DNA from: JBCDBH01 sp039184055
GTDB taxonomy: Bacteria > Acidobacteriota > Thermoanaerobaculia > Multivoradales > J023
DNA length: 43,158 nucleotides
Assembly (NCBI GenBank): GCA_039184055.1
Contig: JBCDBH010000004.1
Location: 1-43,158 of the forward strand
Reading direction: 5' to 3'
The position numbers and the translations under genes were made by a program. A model generated the notes under the pieces. That model saw only the letters and a list, made by a program, of their open reading frames with translations. It made no database searches and was not told the origin of the DNA. Positions within the stretch are counted from its first letter, which is position 1, and every line of letters starts with the position of its first letter. This document shows, one piece after another, positions 1 through 8,343 of this stretch.

Positions 1-1398
1 CATACCTGGTTGCGTCACGACACGGAATTCGCCGATCTCTTCGAGGTCTATGTCGATTTGCCGACCGAGATCGGCGCCGACCCGAAGGTCTCCTATCCCC
101 GGGCCGAGATCGCGGTGGATCACGCGCTCGAGGTGATCGAGCAACATCGCAACGACAAGCTCTTTCTCTACATCCATCTGATGGAGCCACACCATCCGCG
201 CTTTCCCGAGGCCGAGGCACTCGAGCTCATGCCCGAGGGTGTCGACATCGAGCAAGCGGCGAGTGGTCTGTTTCCGGGCGGTTTTCCACGTGATCGCGGC
301 CGTCTCCTCGATCCTAACGAGCGCGCCTATATCGACGCCCTCTACGATGGCGCGGTGCTGCAAGCCGACAAGGCCTTGGACCGTTTGTTCACCGGCCTGG
401 GCGAAGACCTCGACGACGCCCTGGTGATCGTCACCTCGGACCACGGCGAGAATCAGCTCGAGGTTCCCGGTCGCTGGGGTCATTCGGGGCCCTGGTACGA
501 CCTCGTCGGCCGCGTACCGCTGATTCTCACCGCTCCCGGTCATATCGAGCCCGGGCGCGTCTCGAGCCTCACTGAAGGCATCGATTTGGCGCCGACCGTG
601 ACGCGGATTCTCGGCGTGCCTCAGCCGGAGGAAGCGGTGTGGGACGGTCAAGATCTACTCGCCATGAAAGCCGGGGATTTCGAGCCGCGATCACACGCGG
701 TCATGCTGGGTGGTATTCGCACCGACGCCTGGAAAGTGCTGTTCGAACAGCCACCCGAAGAGATCTTTCCGCTCGACGATCTGTCGACGGTCCGAGGCGT
801 GCTCTACGACCTCGCCGCCGATCCTCTCGAGTCGGTCGACGTCCGTTTCCGCCATCCCGAGGTCTTCGTCGAGCTCGCACAGACGTGGCGCGATCGCCTG
901 GACCGACCGTTTCGACGCTATTCGATCGGTGGTGTCGCCAAGCCGCCACCAGGCCCCTTCGCGATCGGCGCCAGATTGTTGGAAGTCGAAGACGAGGAAG
1001 CGATTCGCACGGTCGACTTCGCGCAATGGACCGAACCCGGCTGGCAACGCTCGTGGCGCCTGCACGACACGGTCGTGGTCGCGGGTCGGGGCACGGTACC
1101 GGTGAGCGGCTGGCTACCGATTCCCAACGGACGCTACAGCTTGATCGCCAAGGTGTGGGGGCGGGGCTCGTTGCACGTCGCCGATTTGTCGCTCGAGATC
1201 GACGAGAAGCGCTGGAATTCGCGTCGTCCGGGCATCAACATTCCGCTCGGCGACGTGACGGTGACCGACGAGCGACTGCTGATTTCCCTCGCCGCTGAAC
1301 GACCGGGTTTCGCCCTCGCTCATATCGGCTTTGTTCCCGCTGGGACCGAGGACGACCCTGAACGCCGCGAGCAGCTCAGGGCTCTCGGCTACATCTGA
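1..1398 (+). CDS. Sulfatase-family hydrolase, C-terminal part (5' end outside window)
   Basis: The reading frame is open from the first base, so the gene starts upstream; 465 residues are visible. The segment VIVTSDHGE and the following GHSGPWYDLVGRVPLIL are the metal-binding and substrate-loop signatures of the alkaline phosphatase/sulfatase superfamily. A further typical run is GIDLAPTVTRILGVP. The formylglycine Cys/Ser site would lie upstream, so sulfatase cannot be told from phosphoglycerol transferase or phosphodiesterase. After the catalytic domain (to about residue 325) comes a beta-rich tail of roughly 100 residues, possibly a jelly-roll accessory domain. It ends 3 bp from the convergent gene at 1402. 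The family call is secure; the substrate is unknown. Confidence 0.85.
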   Translation, partial: HTWLRHDTEFADLFEVYVDLPTEIGADPKVSYPRAEIAVDHALEVIEQHRNDKLFLYIHLMEPHHPRFPEAEALELMPEGVDIEQAASGLFPGGFPRDRGRLLDPNERAYIDALYDGAVLQADKALDRLFTGLGEDLDDALVIVTSDHGENQLEVPGRWGHSGPWYDLVGRVPLILTAPGHIEPGRVSSLTEGIDLAPTVTRILGVPQPEEAVWDGQDLLAMKAGDFEPRSHAVMLGGIRTDAWKVLFEQPPEEIFPLDDLSTVRGVLYDLAADPLESVDVRFRHPEVFVELAQTWRDRLDRPFRRYSIGGVAKPPPGPFAIGARLLEVEDEEAIRTVDFAQWTEPGWQRSWRLHDTVVVAGRGTVPVSGWLPIPNGRYSLIAKVWGRGSLHVADLSLEIDEKRWNSRRPGINIPLGDVTVTDERLLISLAAERPGFALAHIGFVPAGTEDDPERREQLRALGYI

Positions 1399-1401
1399 CG
1401 C

Positions 1402-2550
1402 TCAGCCATCGCTCGGCTTGGCGTGCCGGTTTTCCAAGCTTTCCTCGGCGTCGTCGCCACGTAGACGATCCCACACCAATTCTTCGACCTGCATCCACGA
1501 AACGGGTGGAGCCAGACCGAAAACGCCGTCTTGATCGGCCGGCGGTGCCGACAAGCGCTCGAGAACCTGATCCTCGCCTTCGGTATCGGCGGCGATCGGA
1601 ATCACTAGAGGTGGTTTGTCGAGCTCGATGCCGACCACGAGCAGGTGACGGAAGCGCAGCGGATACGGCGCATACCAGTGCGGCGCATCGGGCGCCGCGA
1701 CCAAGACCGTATCGGGACGATCGACGGTCGGGTCGGGCGCCTCGAGCCCGAAGTAGATCAGCGCGGTCCCCACTTCGACGTCGGAAAGGTCGATCTCGAG
1801 CACACCGGTGACCGGGCGCCCCCAATCGAAATGCATCACGGGACCGACCTTGGGCAGACGACGACGATCGGCCAACGAGCTCCAGGTGCTGCCGAGATTG
1901 CGGATCTGCATCGGTGGCACCGGCAACAAGCCAGGCGGCGCGGGCGGTATCAGCGGTCGTTGTCGCGCTCGCGAACCGAGCCGCCACCGACCGGCCGGTG
2001 GCCGTCCCCACACCTTTGCCGGCTCCCCTGCTTCGAGACCTTCGAAGGCATAGAAGAGGTTGAAATTCCAATTTCGAAACAGTCGCCAGGAGTCATCGCT
2101 CACCAAAGCCGTTTCGCCATCGATTTCGAGGTCGAGCAACACCCCACCCGCGCCACGGCTCGACCAGCCTTCGACGAGGATGCGGTTGAGCCCGGCGTCG
2201 AAGAGCTCGGTGACCTCGTAGCGATCCGCTTGCGTGGGAGTCGGAGCGGCGCCCGCGCCGACGGGAACGGCGTTGACCCACAATCGGTAGCCTTCGTCGG
2301 CGGCGATGGTGAGCCGGGCGGAGTCGGGAGCGTTACGCAGGTCGATGTCACGAGCCGCGTAGAAGGCCACTGGGCGGCCGGTGGCGGCGACCTCGTCGAG
2401 CCAGATCCAACTCGCTTCGGCACCGCGCAGCTCGAGCACGCCGCGCTCGACGGCGGCGAGAAAGACCGCGGCGGCGAACGCCACCACGGCGACCCAGAGC
2501 GGACCGGGACGTCGCGACACGCGCGCAATGTACCAGGCATGAGCCGGCAT
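1402..2550 (-). CDS. Membrane-anchored extracytoplasmic protein with rhamnosidase-N-like beta-sandwich
   Basis: About 382 residues. An N-terminal hydrophobic stretch (LWVAVVAFAAAVFLAA) preceded by arginines looks like a signal anchor, so the rest is probably periplasmic. Residues about 55-165 resemble the sugar-binding beta-sandwich found before alpha-L-rhamnosidase and GH2 catalytic domains: LTIAADEGYRLWVNAVPVG, then a GLNRILVEGWSSRGAGGVLLDL strand pattern. I see no catalytic domain. The start is uncertain between ATG at 2550 and GTG at 2520; neither has a clear ribosome binding site. An open frame continues to 2943 but would run into the divergent kdsB gene. It may act with the convergent sulfatase-like gene on an exopolysaccharide, which is speculation. 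Confidence 0.6.
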   Translation of the reverse strand: MPAHAWYIARVSRRPGPLWVAVVAFAAAVFLAAVERGVLELRGAEASWIWLDEVAATGRPVAFYAARDIDLRNAPDSARLTIAADEGYRLWVNAVPVGAGAAPTPTQADRYEVTELFDAGLNRILVEGWSSRGAGGVLLDLEIDGETALVSDDSWRLFRNWNFNLFYAFEGLEAGEPAKVWGRPPAGRWRLGSRARQRPLIPPAPPGLLPVPPMQIRNLGSTWSSLADRRRLPKVGPVMHFDWGRPVTGVLEIDLSDVEVGTALIYFGLEAPDPTVDRPDTVLVAAPDAPHWYAPYPLRFRHLLVVGIELDKPPLVIPIAADTEGEDQVLERLSAPPADQDGVFGLAPPVSWMQVEELVWDRLRGDDAEESLENRHAKPSDG

Positions 2551-2571
2551 CGCACGACCACGTGGCCCGCG

Positions 2572-2600
2572 TTGACGGTCTTTCGACCCGGCGATAGAGT
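2572..2600 (+). promoter_or_regulatory. Predicted sigma70-type promoter of the KDO operon
   Basis: TTGACG at 2572-2577 and TAGAGT at 2595-2600 are separated by exactly 17 bp. Transcription would begin near 2606-2607, which coincides with the GTG start of kdsB and implies a leaderless or almost leaderless message. No Shine-Dalgarno sequence is visible in front of that GTG, which agrees. Prediction from sequence only. Confidence 0.45.
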
Positions 2601-2605
2601 GAGCC

Positions 2606-3388
2606 GTGCACCGCACCGAAACCTCGCCCGCCAGCCAATCGTCTACACCACCGACCGTCAGCCCCATCGTCGGCGCCATTCCGGCCCGCTGGGCCTCGAC
2701 TCGGCTACCCGGCAAACCGCTACGCGCGATTGCCGGCAAACCGATGATCGAGCATGTATTTCGGCGGGCGAGCGCGGCGCCGTCACTCGATCGCGTGGTG
2801 GTGCTGACCGATGACGAACGCATCGCGCGAGCGGTGGAAGATTTCGGTGGCGACGTCGAAATGACTCCCGCCGATTGCGCCAGCGGCACCGATCGCATCG
2901 CCTGGGCGGCACGTCGATGGACGGTCGGCGCGGTGGTCAACATTCAAGGCGACGAGCCGCTGATCGACCCCCAGGCGGTCGATCGGGTGGCACGGGCGTT
3001 GAGCGCCGGTCATTCCATGGTGACCTTGGCGACCGAGGCTCAGGACGAGGAGCTCGATGATCCGAACGCGGTCAAGGTGGTGCTCGATCGCGCCGGCGAC
3101 GCGCTCTACTTCAGCCGCAGCCGGATCCCGTTTCCGCGTCGGTCGGAACCGACACCGGCCGCTCTTAAACACATAGGTATCTACGGATACCACCTCGATA
3201 CTCTTTCTCGCTTGGCCGCTCTCGAGCCGACACCGCTCGAGCGTGCCGAGTCGTTGGAGCAATTGCGTGCTCTCGAGCACGGTATCTCGATTCGTGTCTT
3301 GCAGGTCGATAGCGCCGAACCAGGCGTCGACACCGAAGCCGATCTCGAACGTGTCGCCGCCCGTCTCGCCAGCCGCGACGGGCAGTGA
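2606..3388 (+). CDS. kdsB: 3-deoxy-manno-octulosonate cytidylyltransferase (CMP-KDO synthetase)
   Basis: 260 residues. It activates KDO with CTP to CMP-KDO for transfer to lipid A in the cytoplasm. The nucleotide-binding start IPARWASTRLPGKPL (residues 25-39) and NIQGDEPLIDP are diagnostic. ALYFSRSRIPFPR and HIGIYGYHLDTL follow in the usual order. The GTG start gives an N-terminal extension of about 20 Ser/Thr/Pro-rich residues compared with typical family members. It heads an operon that goes on to CTP synthase and the KDO synthesis enzymes, so substrate and CTP supply are genetically coupled. The gap to pyrG is 24 bp. Confidence 0.95.
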   Translation: MHRTETSPASQSSTPPTVSPIVGAIPARWASTRLPGKPLRAIAGKPMIEHVFRRASAAPSLDRVVVLTDDERIARAVEDFGGDVEMTPADCASGTDRIAWAARRWTVGAVVNIQGDEPLIDPQAVDRVARALSAGHSMVTLATEAQDEELDDPNAVKVVLDRAGDALYFSRSRIPFPRRSEPTPAALKHIGIYGYHLDTLSRLAALEPTPLERAESLEQLRALEHGISIRVLQVDSAEPGVDTEADLERVAARLASRDGQ

Positions 3389-3412
3389 CGTTACGGAGCC
3401 AAGGAAGGAACG

Positions 3413-5122
3413 ATGGCGACGAAATACATTTTCATCACGGGTGGCGTGGTTTCCTCGCTCGGCAAAGGGGTGCTCGCCTCGTCGGTGGGAGCGCTGCTCG
3501 AGGCGCGTGGGTTTACCGTCACCCTGATGAAGCTCGATCCATATGTCAACGTCGACCCGGGGACCATGTCGCCGTATCAACACGGCGAGGTCTTCGTCAC
3601 CGACGATGGCGCCGAGACGGATCTCGATCTCGGTCATTACGAGCGCTTCACCCACACCCTGTGCACACGGCGGCACAATTGCACCACCGGCAAGATCTAC
3701 GACTCGGTGATCAAGAAGGAACGGCGGGGCGATTACCTGGGCAAGACCGTCCAGGTGATTCCCCACGTCACCGACGAGATCAAGGAAGCGATGCGGCTCG
3801 TGGCGGGCGACAACGACGTGGTGATCGTCGAGATCGGTGGCACCGCGGGCGATATCGAATCGCTCCCCTTTCTCGAAGCGATCCGTCAGTTCCGTCGTGA
3901 TCTCGGGCGCTCGAACGCGATCAACATCCATCTCACGCTGGTGCCGTATCTGGCCGCCGCCGACGAGCTCAAGACCAAACCGACCCAGCATTCGGTACGC
4001 GAGCTCCGCGCCATCGGTATCGTCGCCGACATTTTGTGCTGTCGCGTCGATCGGCCGCTTCCCGACGATCTACGACACAAGATCGCACTGTTCTGCAACG
4101 TCCACCCCGATCAGGTGATCGCGGTGCCCGACGTGCCGACCATCTACGAGGTGCCAATTTCCTTGGCGCGTGAAGGTCTCGATCACAAGCTGCTCGAGTT
4201 GCTCGAGCTGCCCAAATACGACCGAGACCTCACCCGCTGGGAGAATCTGGTCAACAAGATCAAGCACCTGCGCTACCACGTACGGATCGGCATCGTCGGC
4301 AAGTACGTCGAGATGGCCGATGCCTACAAGAGCCTGAACGAAGCACTACACCACGGTGGTATCGCCAACGACACCGCGGTCGAGCTGGTGTACATCGATG
4401 CCGAAGCGATGGAAGGCCCGCAGTGGCCGGCCGAGGTCTTCGAGGTCGACGCGCTGCTCGTACCGATCGGTTTCGGTCAACGCGGTAGCGAAGGCAAGAT
4501 CCGCGCGGTGCGCTACGCCCGCGAGCACAAGGTGCCGTTCTTCGGGATCTGTCTCGGTATGCAGTGCATGGTCATCGAGCTGTCGCGCAATCTCTGCGGT
4601 CTGCGCGACGCCACCTCGACCGAGTTCAACGACAAGACGGCTCACCCGGTGATCTACAAGCTTCGCGATCTGCTCGGGGTCGAGGATCTGGGTGGAACGA
4701 TGCGCCTGGGCGCCTATCCGTGCCAAATTCAAGAAGGCACACTCGCCCACCGCATCTACGAAACAACGGATATCAGCGAACGGCACCGTCACCGCTACGA
4801 GGTGAATCAGAAATACGTCGAAACGCTCAAACAGCACGGCGTGGTGATTTCGGGGATGAGCCCGGACGGCAAGTTCGTCGAGATGATCGAGATTCCCGAT
4901 CATCCGTGGTTTCTCGGCTGTCAATTCCACCCCGAGTATCGTTCGCGTCCCACCGAGCCTCATCCGCTCTTCGTGTCGTATATCGAAGCCGCCCTCGCGC
5001 ACCAACGAAAGCGACTGCGCGGCGACGATACGCCACGGCTCGACACGGCAGGCGAGCCGAACCACGAGCACAACGTCGACGACGCAACGGTCGGTATCAA
5101 CGACTCGGAGCTTGTTTCGTGA
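3413..5122 (+). CDS. pyrG: CTP synthase
   Basis: 569 residues. It converts UTP to CTP with ATP and glutamine; the product feeds KdsB, phospholipid and RNA synthesis. The N-terminal synthetase domain begins with KYIFITGGVVSSLGKG and contains SPYQHGEVFVTDDGAETDLDLGHYERF. The C-terminal glutamine amidotransferase domain has the nucleophile Cys380 in FGICLGMQ and its His/Glu partners in CQFHPEY. The oxyanion loop reads PIGFGQRG where PGGFG is usual, so the first Gly of the pair is Ile. AAGGAAGG about 6 bp before ATG is a strong ribosome binding site. A tail of about 30 residues follows the amidotransferase domain. The stop overlaps the kdsA GTG in GTGA. Confidence 0.98.
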   Translation: MATKYIFITGGVVSSLGKGVLASSVGALLEARGFTVTLMKLDPYVNVDPGTMSPYQHGEVFVTDDGAETDLDLGHYERFTHTLCTRRHNCTTGKIYDSVIKKERRGDYLGKTVQVIPHVTDEIKEAMRLVAGDNDVVIVEIGGTAGDIESLPFLEAIRQFRRDLGRSNAINIHLTLVPYLAAADELKTKPTQHSVRELRAIGIVADILCCRVDRPLPDDLRHKIALFCNVHPDQVIAVPDVPTIYEVPISLAREGLDHKLLELLELPKYDRDLTRWENLVNKIKHLRYHVRIGIVGKYVEMADAYKSLNEALHHGGIANDTAVELVYIDAEAMEGPQWPAEVFEVDALLVPIGFGQRGSEGKIRAVRYAREHKVPFFGICLGMQCMVIELSRNLCGLRDATSTEFNDKTAHPVIYKLRDLLGVEDLGGTMRLGAYPCQIQEGTLAHRIYETTDISERHRHRYEVNQKYVETLKQHGVVISGMSPDGKFVEMIEIPDHPWFLGCQFHPEYRSRPTEPHPLFVSYIEAALAHQRKRLRGDDTPRLDTAGEPNHEHNVDDATVGINDSELVS

Positions 5123-5949
5123 CAGCTCCCGCGATCGAAATCGCTCCGGGTATTCACCTCGGAGGAGACGGCCCGCTCCCGGTGATCGCGGGTCCGTGCG
5201 TGGTGGAAAGCGAGGAGCTGGTGCTCGAAGTCGCCGAGATCGTCAAAGCGATGGGCACGCGACTCGGTGTCCCGGTGATCTTCAAGGCGTCGTTCGACAA
5301 AGCCAATCGCAGCGATGTGACGAGCTTTCGCGGCCCGGGCATGGACACCGCGCTACGCGCCTTGGCGACGGTCCGTGAACGTACCGGGTTACCGATCACC
5401 ACCGACGTCCATCTGCCGGAGCAATGCGCCGCCGTGGCCGAGGTGTGCGACCTGCTGCAGATTCCCGCGTTCCTATGCCGGCAAACCGATCTGGTCACCG
5501 CCGCGGCGGCAACGGGTCGAGCGGTGAACATCAAAAAGGGGCAATTCGTCGCGCCGGCCGATATGCCACGCGCGGTCGCCAAAGCCAAGGCGACCGGCAA
5601 CGACAAGGTGGTGGTCACCGAACGCGGCTACAGTTTCGGCTACAACAATCTGGTGGTCGACATGCGGAGCTTCGCCATCTTGCAAGAGGCGGGGATCCCG
5701 GTGATTTTCGACGCGACGCATTCGCTCCAACTACCCGGTGGTGGCAAGCAGACGGGTGGCGCGCGTCAATTCGCCGAGCCGCTGGCGCGTGCCGCGATCG
5801 CCGCGGGTGCCGACGGCGTGTTCATGGAAATCCATCCGGATCCCAACCACGCGCTTTCCGACTCGACGACACAGCTCGAGCCGGCTCGCGCCGAAGCGCT
5901 ATTGACTTCGCTGGTGGCGATCCGCGCGGCGGTCACGGAGACGGCATGA
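5119..5949 (+). CDS. kdsA: 3-deoxy-8-phosphooctulonate synthase (KDO-8-P synthase)
   Basis: 276 residues. It condenses phosphoenolpyruvate with arabinose-5-phosphate to KDO-8-phosphate. The start is GTG at 5119, overlapping the pyrG stop by 4 bp. Family signatures are IAGPCVVES, FKASFDKANR, TDVHLPEQC, RQTDLV, NIKKGQF and FDATHSLQLPGG. The Cys in AGPCVVES is the metal ligand that separates metal-dependent KdsA from the non-metallo class (which has Asn there), so this should be a metalloenzyme. The 3' end overlaps kdsD by ATGA, indicating translational coupling. Confidence 0.97.
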   Translation: MTAPAIEIAPGIHLGGDGPLPVIAGPCVVESEELVLEVAEIVKAMGTRLGVPVIFKASFDKANRSDVTSFRGPGMDTALRALATVRERTGLPITTDVHLPEQCAAVAEVCDLLQIPAFLCRQTDLVTAAAATGRAVNIKKGQFVAPADMPRAVAKAKATGNDKVVVTERGYSFGYNNLVVDMRSFAILQEAGIPVIFDATHSLQLPGGGKQTGGARQFAEPLARAAIAAGADGVFMEIHPDPNHALSDSTTQLEPARAEALLTSLVAIRAAVTETA

Positions 5950-6926
5950 GCGAGACCGTCGCCTTGCGACCGGCGCGTGAGGTCGCGCGTTGGGTCATCG
6001 AGGTCGAAGCCAATGCCTTGCGTGGCCTGACCTCTCAGCTCGACGCGTCGTTCGACGAGGCCGTCGAACGCATTCACCGGTCGTCGGGTCGGGTCGTCAC
6101 CACGGGTATGGGCAAGAGCGGCCTGGTGATGAAGAAGATCGCCGCGACCTTGGCATCGACCGGCACCCCATCGCTCTTTCTGCACCCGGCCGAAGCGATT
6201 CACGGCGATCTCGGCATGATCGTCGACGGCGACATCGTGCTCGCCGCGTCGTATTCGGGCAAAACCGACGAACTTCTCAGGCTTGTCGAAATCGTGGCGC
6301 GTCTCGATGTGCCGCTGATCGCGATGACCGGTCAACCCGACAGTCCACTGGCGCGGCTCGCCGATCTCCACCTGAGCGTGGCGATCGACAAAGAAGCCTG
6401 TCCGCTCAACCTCGCGCCGACCGCATCGACCACCGCGACCCTGGCCTTGGGCGACGCGCTCGCCATGGCCTTGTTGGAGGTGCGTGGCTTCACCCCCGAC
6501 GATTTCGCGCGTCTTCACCCCGGCGGAAGCCTGGGCCGCAAGCTGCTCAAGGTGAGCGATCTGATGCGCACCGGTGACGACCTGCCGACCGTGCGTCAAC
6601 ACGCCGCGATGCCCGAAGCGATTTACCAGATGTCGAAGAAGGGTCTGGGGATCACCGCGGTGACCGACGACGATGGACGATTGATCGGCTGTATTTCCGA
6701 TGGCGATCTCCGTCGCTTGCTGGAAACCGATCCCAAGCTGCTCGAACGTCGAGCCAGCGAGTGCATGCGTCCCGAGCCACGCACCATCGATGGTGACGCC
6801 CTTGCTCCCGCGGCGCTCGAACGTCTCGAGCACCACCGGATCACCTCCCTTTTCGTCGACGACGACGAAGGACGGTTGGCCGGCATCATCCACCTCCACG
6901 ATCTCTGGCGTTTGGAGCTCTTTTGA
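5946..6926 (+). CDS. kdsD: D-arabinose-5-phosphate isomerase (KpsF/GutQ family)
   Basis: 326 residues. It interconverts ribulose-5-phosphate and arabinose-5-phosphate, the first step to KDO. An N-terminal SIS domain has TTGMGKSGLVMKKIAATLAS and HPAEAIHGDLGMI; LHPGGSLGRKLL closes it. Two CBS domains occupy about residues 205-326 (VRQHAAMPEAIYQMSKKGLG, then CISDGDLRRLL and IIHLHDLWR). This is the normal length and order for the family. The start is ATG at 5946, overlapping the kdsA stop; longer upstream starts would lie inside kdsA. Confidence 0.95.
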   Translation: MSETVALRPAREVARWVIEVEANALRGLTSQLDASFDEAVERIHRSSGRVVTTGMGKSGLVMKKIAATLASTGTPSLFLHPAEAIHGDLGMIVDGDIVLAASYSGKTDELLRLVEIVARLDVPLIAMTGQPDSPLARLADLHLSVAIDKEACPLNLAPTASTTATLALGDALAMALLEVRGFTPDDFARLHPGGSLGRKLLKVSDLMRTGDDLPTVRQHAAMPEAIYQMSKKGLGITAVTDDDGRLIGCISDGDLRRLLETDPKLLERRASECMRPEPRTIDGDALAPAALERLEHHRITSLFVDDDEGRLAGIIHLHDLWRLELF

Positions 6927-7450
6927 TCGACGCGACCCGCGCCGCCGCGCTCCGGTGGCTGCTCCTCGATGTCGACGGCGTGCTCACCAACGGCCGGCTC
7001 TACTACACGGCCGACGGTGAGTCTCTCAAGCCGTTCCATGTCCGTGATGGCTTGGCGATCAAATTGGCTCGTCAAGCTGGGCTATCGGTGGGTCTGCTGT
7101 CGGGACGCCGCTCACCACCGCTCGAGCGCCGAGCCGCCGACTTGTCGCTCGACGTCGTGCTGCTCGGAGTCGGTGACAAAGGCAAGGTCTTCACCGATTT
7201 TCTGACCGAGCACCAGGTGCAAGCCAGCGACGTGGCGTTTATCGGTGACGATTTGATCGACCTGCCGGTACTCGGCCGTTGTGGGCTCGCGCTGGCGCCG
7301 GCCGACGCGGTCGCCGAGGTGCGAGAACGGGTCGACGTGGTGCTGAGCTCGCGTGGTGGGGAGGGCGCGGTACGCGAAGCCGTCGAGCTGCTCCTCCGCG
7401 CGCGAGGTATGTGGAACGAAATCGTCGATCGTTTCCTCCCGGAACCTTGA
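6923..7450 (+). CDS. kdsC: KDO-8-phosphate phosphatase (HAD superfamily)
   Basis: 175 residues. It removes phosphate from KDO-8-P to give KDO. The HAD nucleophile motif is LLDVDGVLTNG (first Asp is the nucleophile), motif II is LLSGR and the metal-binding motif is FIGDDLIDLPVL. The family's FHVRDGLAIKL is also present. The start is TTG at 6923, overlapping the kdsD stop by 4 bp; no better start lies nearby. The short tetrameric type C0 architecture without a cap domain fits KdsC. Confidence 0.94.
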   Translation: MIDATRAAALRWLLLDVDGVLTNGRLYYTADGESLKPFHVRDGLAIKLARQAGLSVGLLSGRRSPPLERRAADLSLDVVLLGVGDKGKVFTDFLTEHQVQASDVAFIGDDLIDLPVLGRCGLALAPADAVAEVRERVDVVLSSRGGEGAVREAVELLLRARGMWNEIVDRFLPEP

Positions 7451-7452
7451 AC

Positions 7453-8343
7453 ATGGCGACACGTCCTCTGCGGCGTCGAGTCCGCTCGTTCGCCCTACCC
7501 TCGATCATCGGTCTCCTGGTGCAAAGCCTGTCTCGTTGCTCGTGGCGTCGCGCACAGCGCTTTGGACCGGTGATCGGCAGGCTGGCCTGGCGCTGGTCAC
7601 GTCGCGATCGTGAGCGCACGCTGGCGCATCTCGAAATGGCGTTTCCCGAGCTCGACCCACGGTATCGACTGTGGTTGGCGAAAGCTTCGTTCGCTCACCT
7701 CGGAACCAATATCGCCGAGATCCTCCACCTGCTCGGACGGCCCGTCGGCGAAGCGTGCAAGCACTTCGATGTCGAAGGCGTGGAGATCTTCGCGCAGCTG
7801 CGGGAAGCGGGTCGCCCGGCGTTGGTGCTCACCGGGCACTGTGGCAATTGGGAGATGATTCCGTCCCTACGCTATAGCCACGACGTCACCATTCGTGCCC
7901 TGGCACGTGGCCACGACGATCCTTCGCTCCGCGACATCATCGAGCGTTTACGCGATCACCTCGGCACGGTCAACCTTCCACGTGGCAGCCGCCGCGCCAG
8001 TCGGGAGATGTTGCGCGCCCTCCGTCAAGGTGGAGTGATCGGCGTGCTGATCGACCAAGACATCGCGACCGATGGCGTCTGGGTTCCTTTCTTCGATCAT
8101 CCAGCGCACACCACGACCGCTCCCGCCACCCTGGCGCTCAAGCTCGGAGCGGCGGTGGTGCCGGTCTTCGACGAACGTCTACTCGACGGTCGTCACCGGG
8201 TGGTCGTACATCCCGTAATGGATCTACCCGATGATCCCGTCGCGGCCACCGCGGCAATGACCGAAGTGGTCGAAGCACAGATCCGTCGGGCGCCCGAGCA
8301 GTGGGTGTGGCTGCATCGTCGCTGGCGTCGCCAGCAGGCTTAG
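7453..8343 (+). CDS. Lipid A biosynthesis late acyltransferase (LpxL/HtrB-like)
   Basis: 296 residues. Members of this family transfer an acyl chain to KDO-lipid A on the inner face of the cytoplasmic membrane. The catalytic H-x4-D/E motif appears as HCGNWE. Also typical are IDQDIATDGVWVPFFDHPAHTTTAPATLALKLGA in outline and the end QWVWLHRRW. The N-terminus is Arg-rich with one modest hydrophobic stretch (PSIIGLLVQSL), fitting a peripheral or single-pass protein. ATG at 7453 is 2 bp after the kdsC stop, so it is the last gene of the KDO operon. The position places it in late lipid A acylation, but the acyl chain and position cannot be read. Its stop overlaps the convergent tatC stop. Confidence 0.88.
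   Translation: MATRPLRRRVRSFALPSIIGLLVQSLSRCSWRRAQRFGPVIGRLAWRWSRRDRERTLAHLEMAFPELDPRYRLWLAKASFAHLGTNIAEILHLLGRPVGEACKHFDVEGVEIFAQLREAGRPALVLTGHCGNWEMIPSLRYSHDVTIRALARGHDDPSLRDIIERLRDHLGTVNLPRGSRRASREMLRALRQGGVIGVLIDQDIATDGVWVPFFDHPAHTTTAPATLALKLGAAVVPVFDERLLDGRHRVVVHPVMDLPDDPVAATAAMTEVVEAQIRRAPEQWVWLHRRWRRQQA

Noticed and set aside
2783..3991. Open frame of about 400 codons on the minus strand across kdsB and the start of pyrG
   Set aside because: It is antisense to two unmistakable enzymes, its translation is rich in low-complexity His/Arg/Asp and it matches no family. Such frames are common in high-GC DNA.
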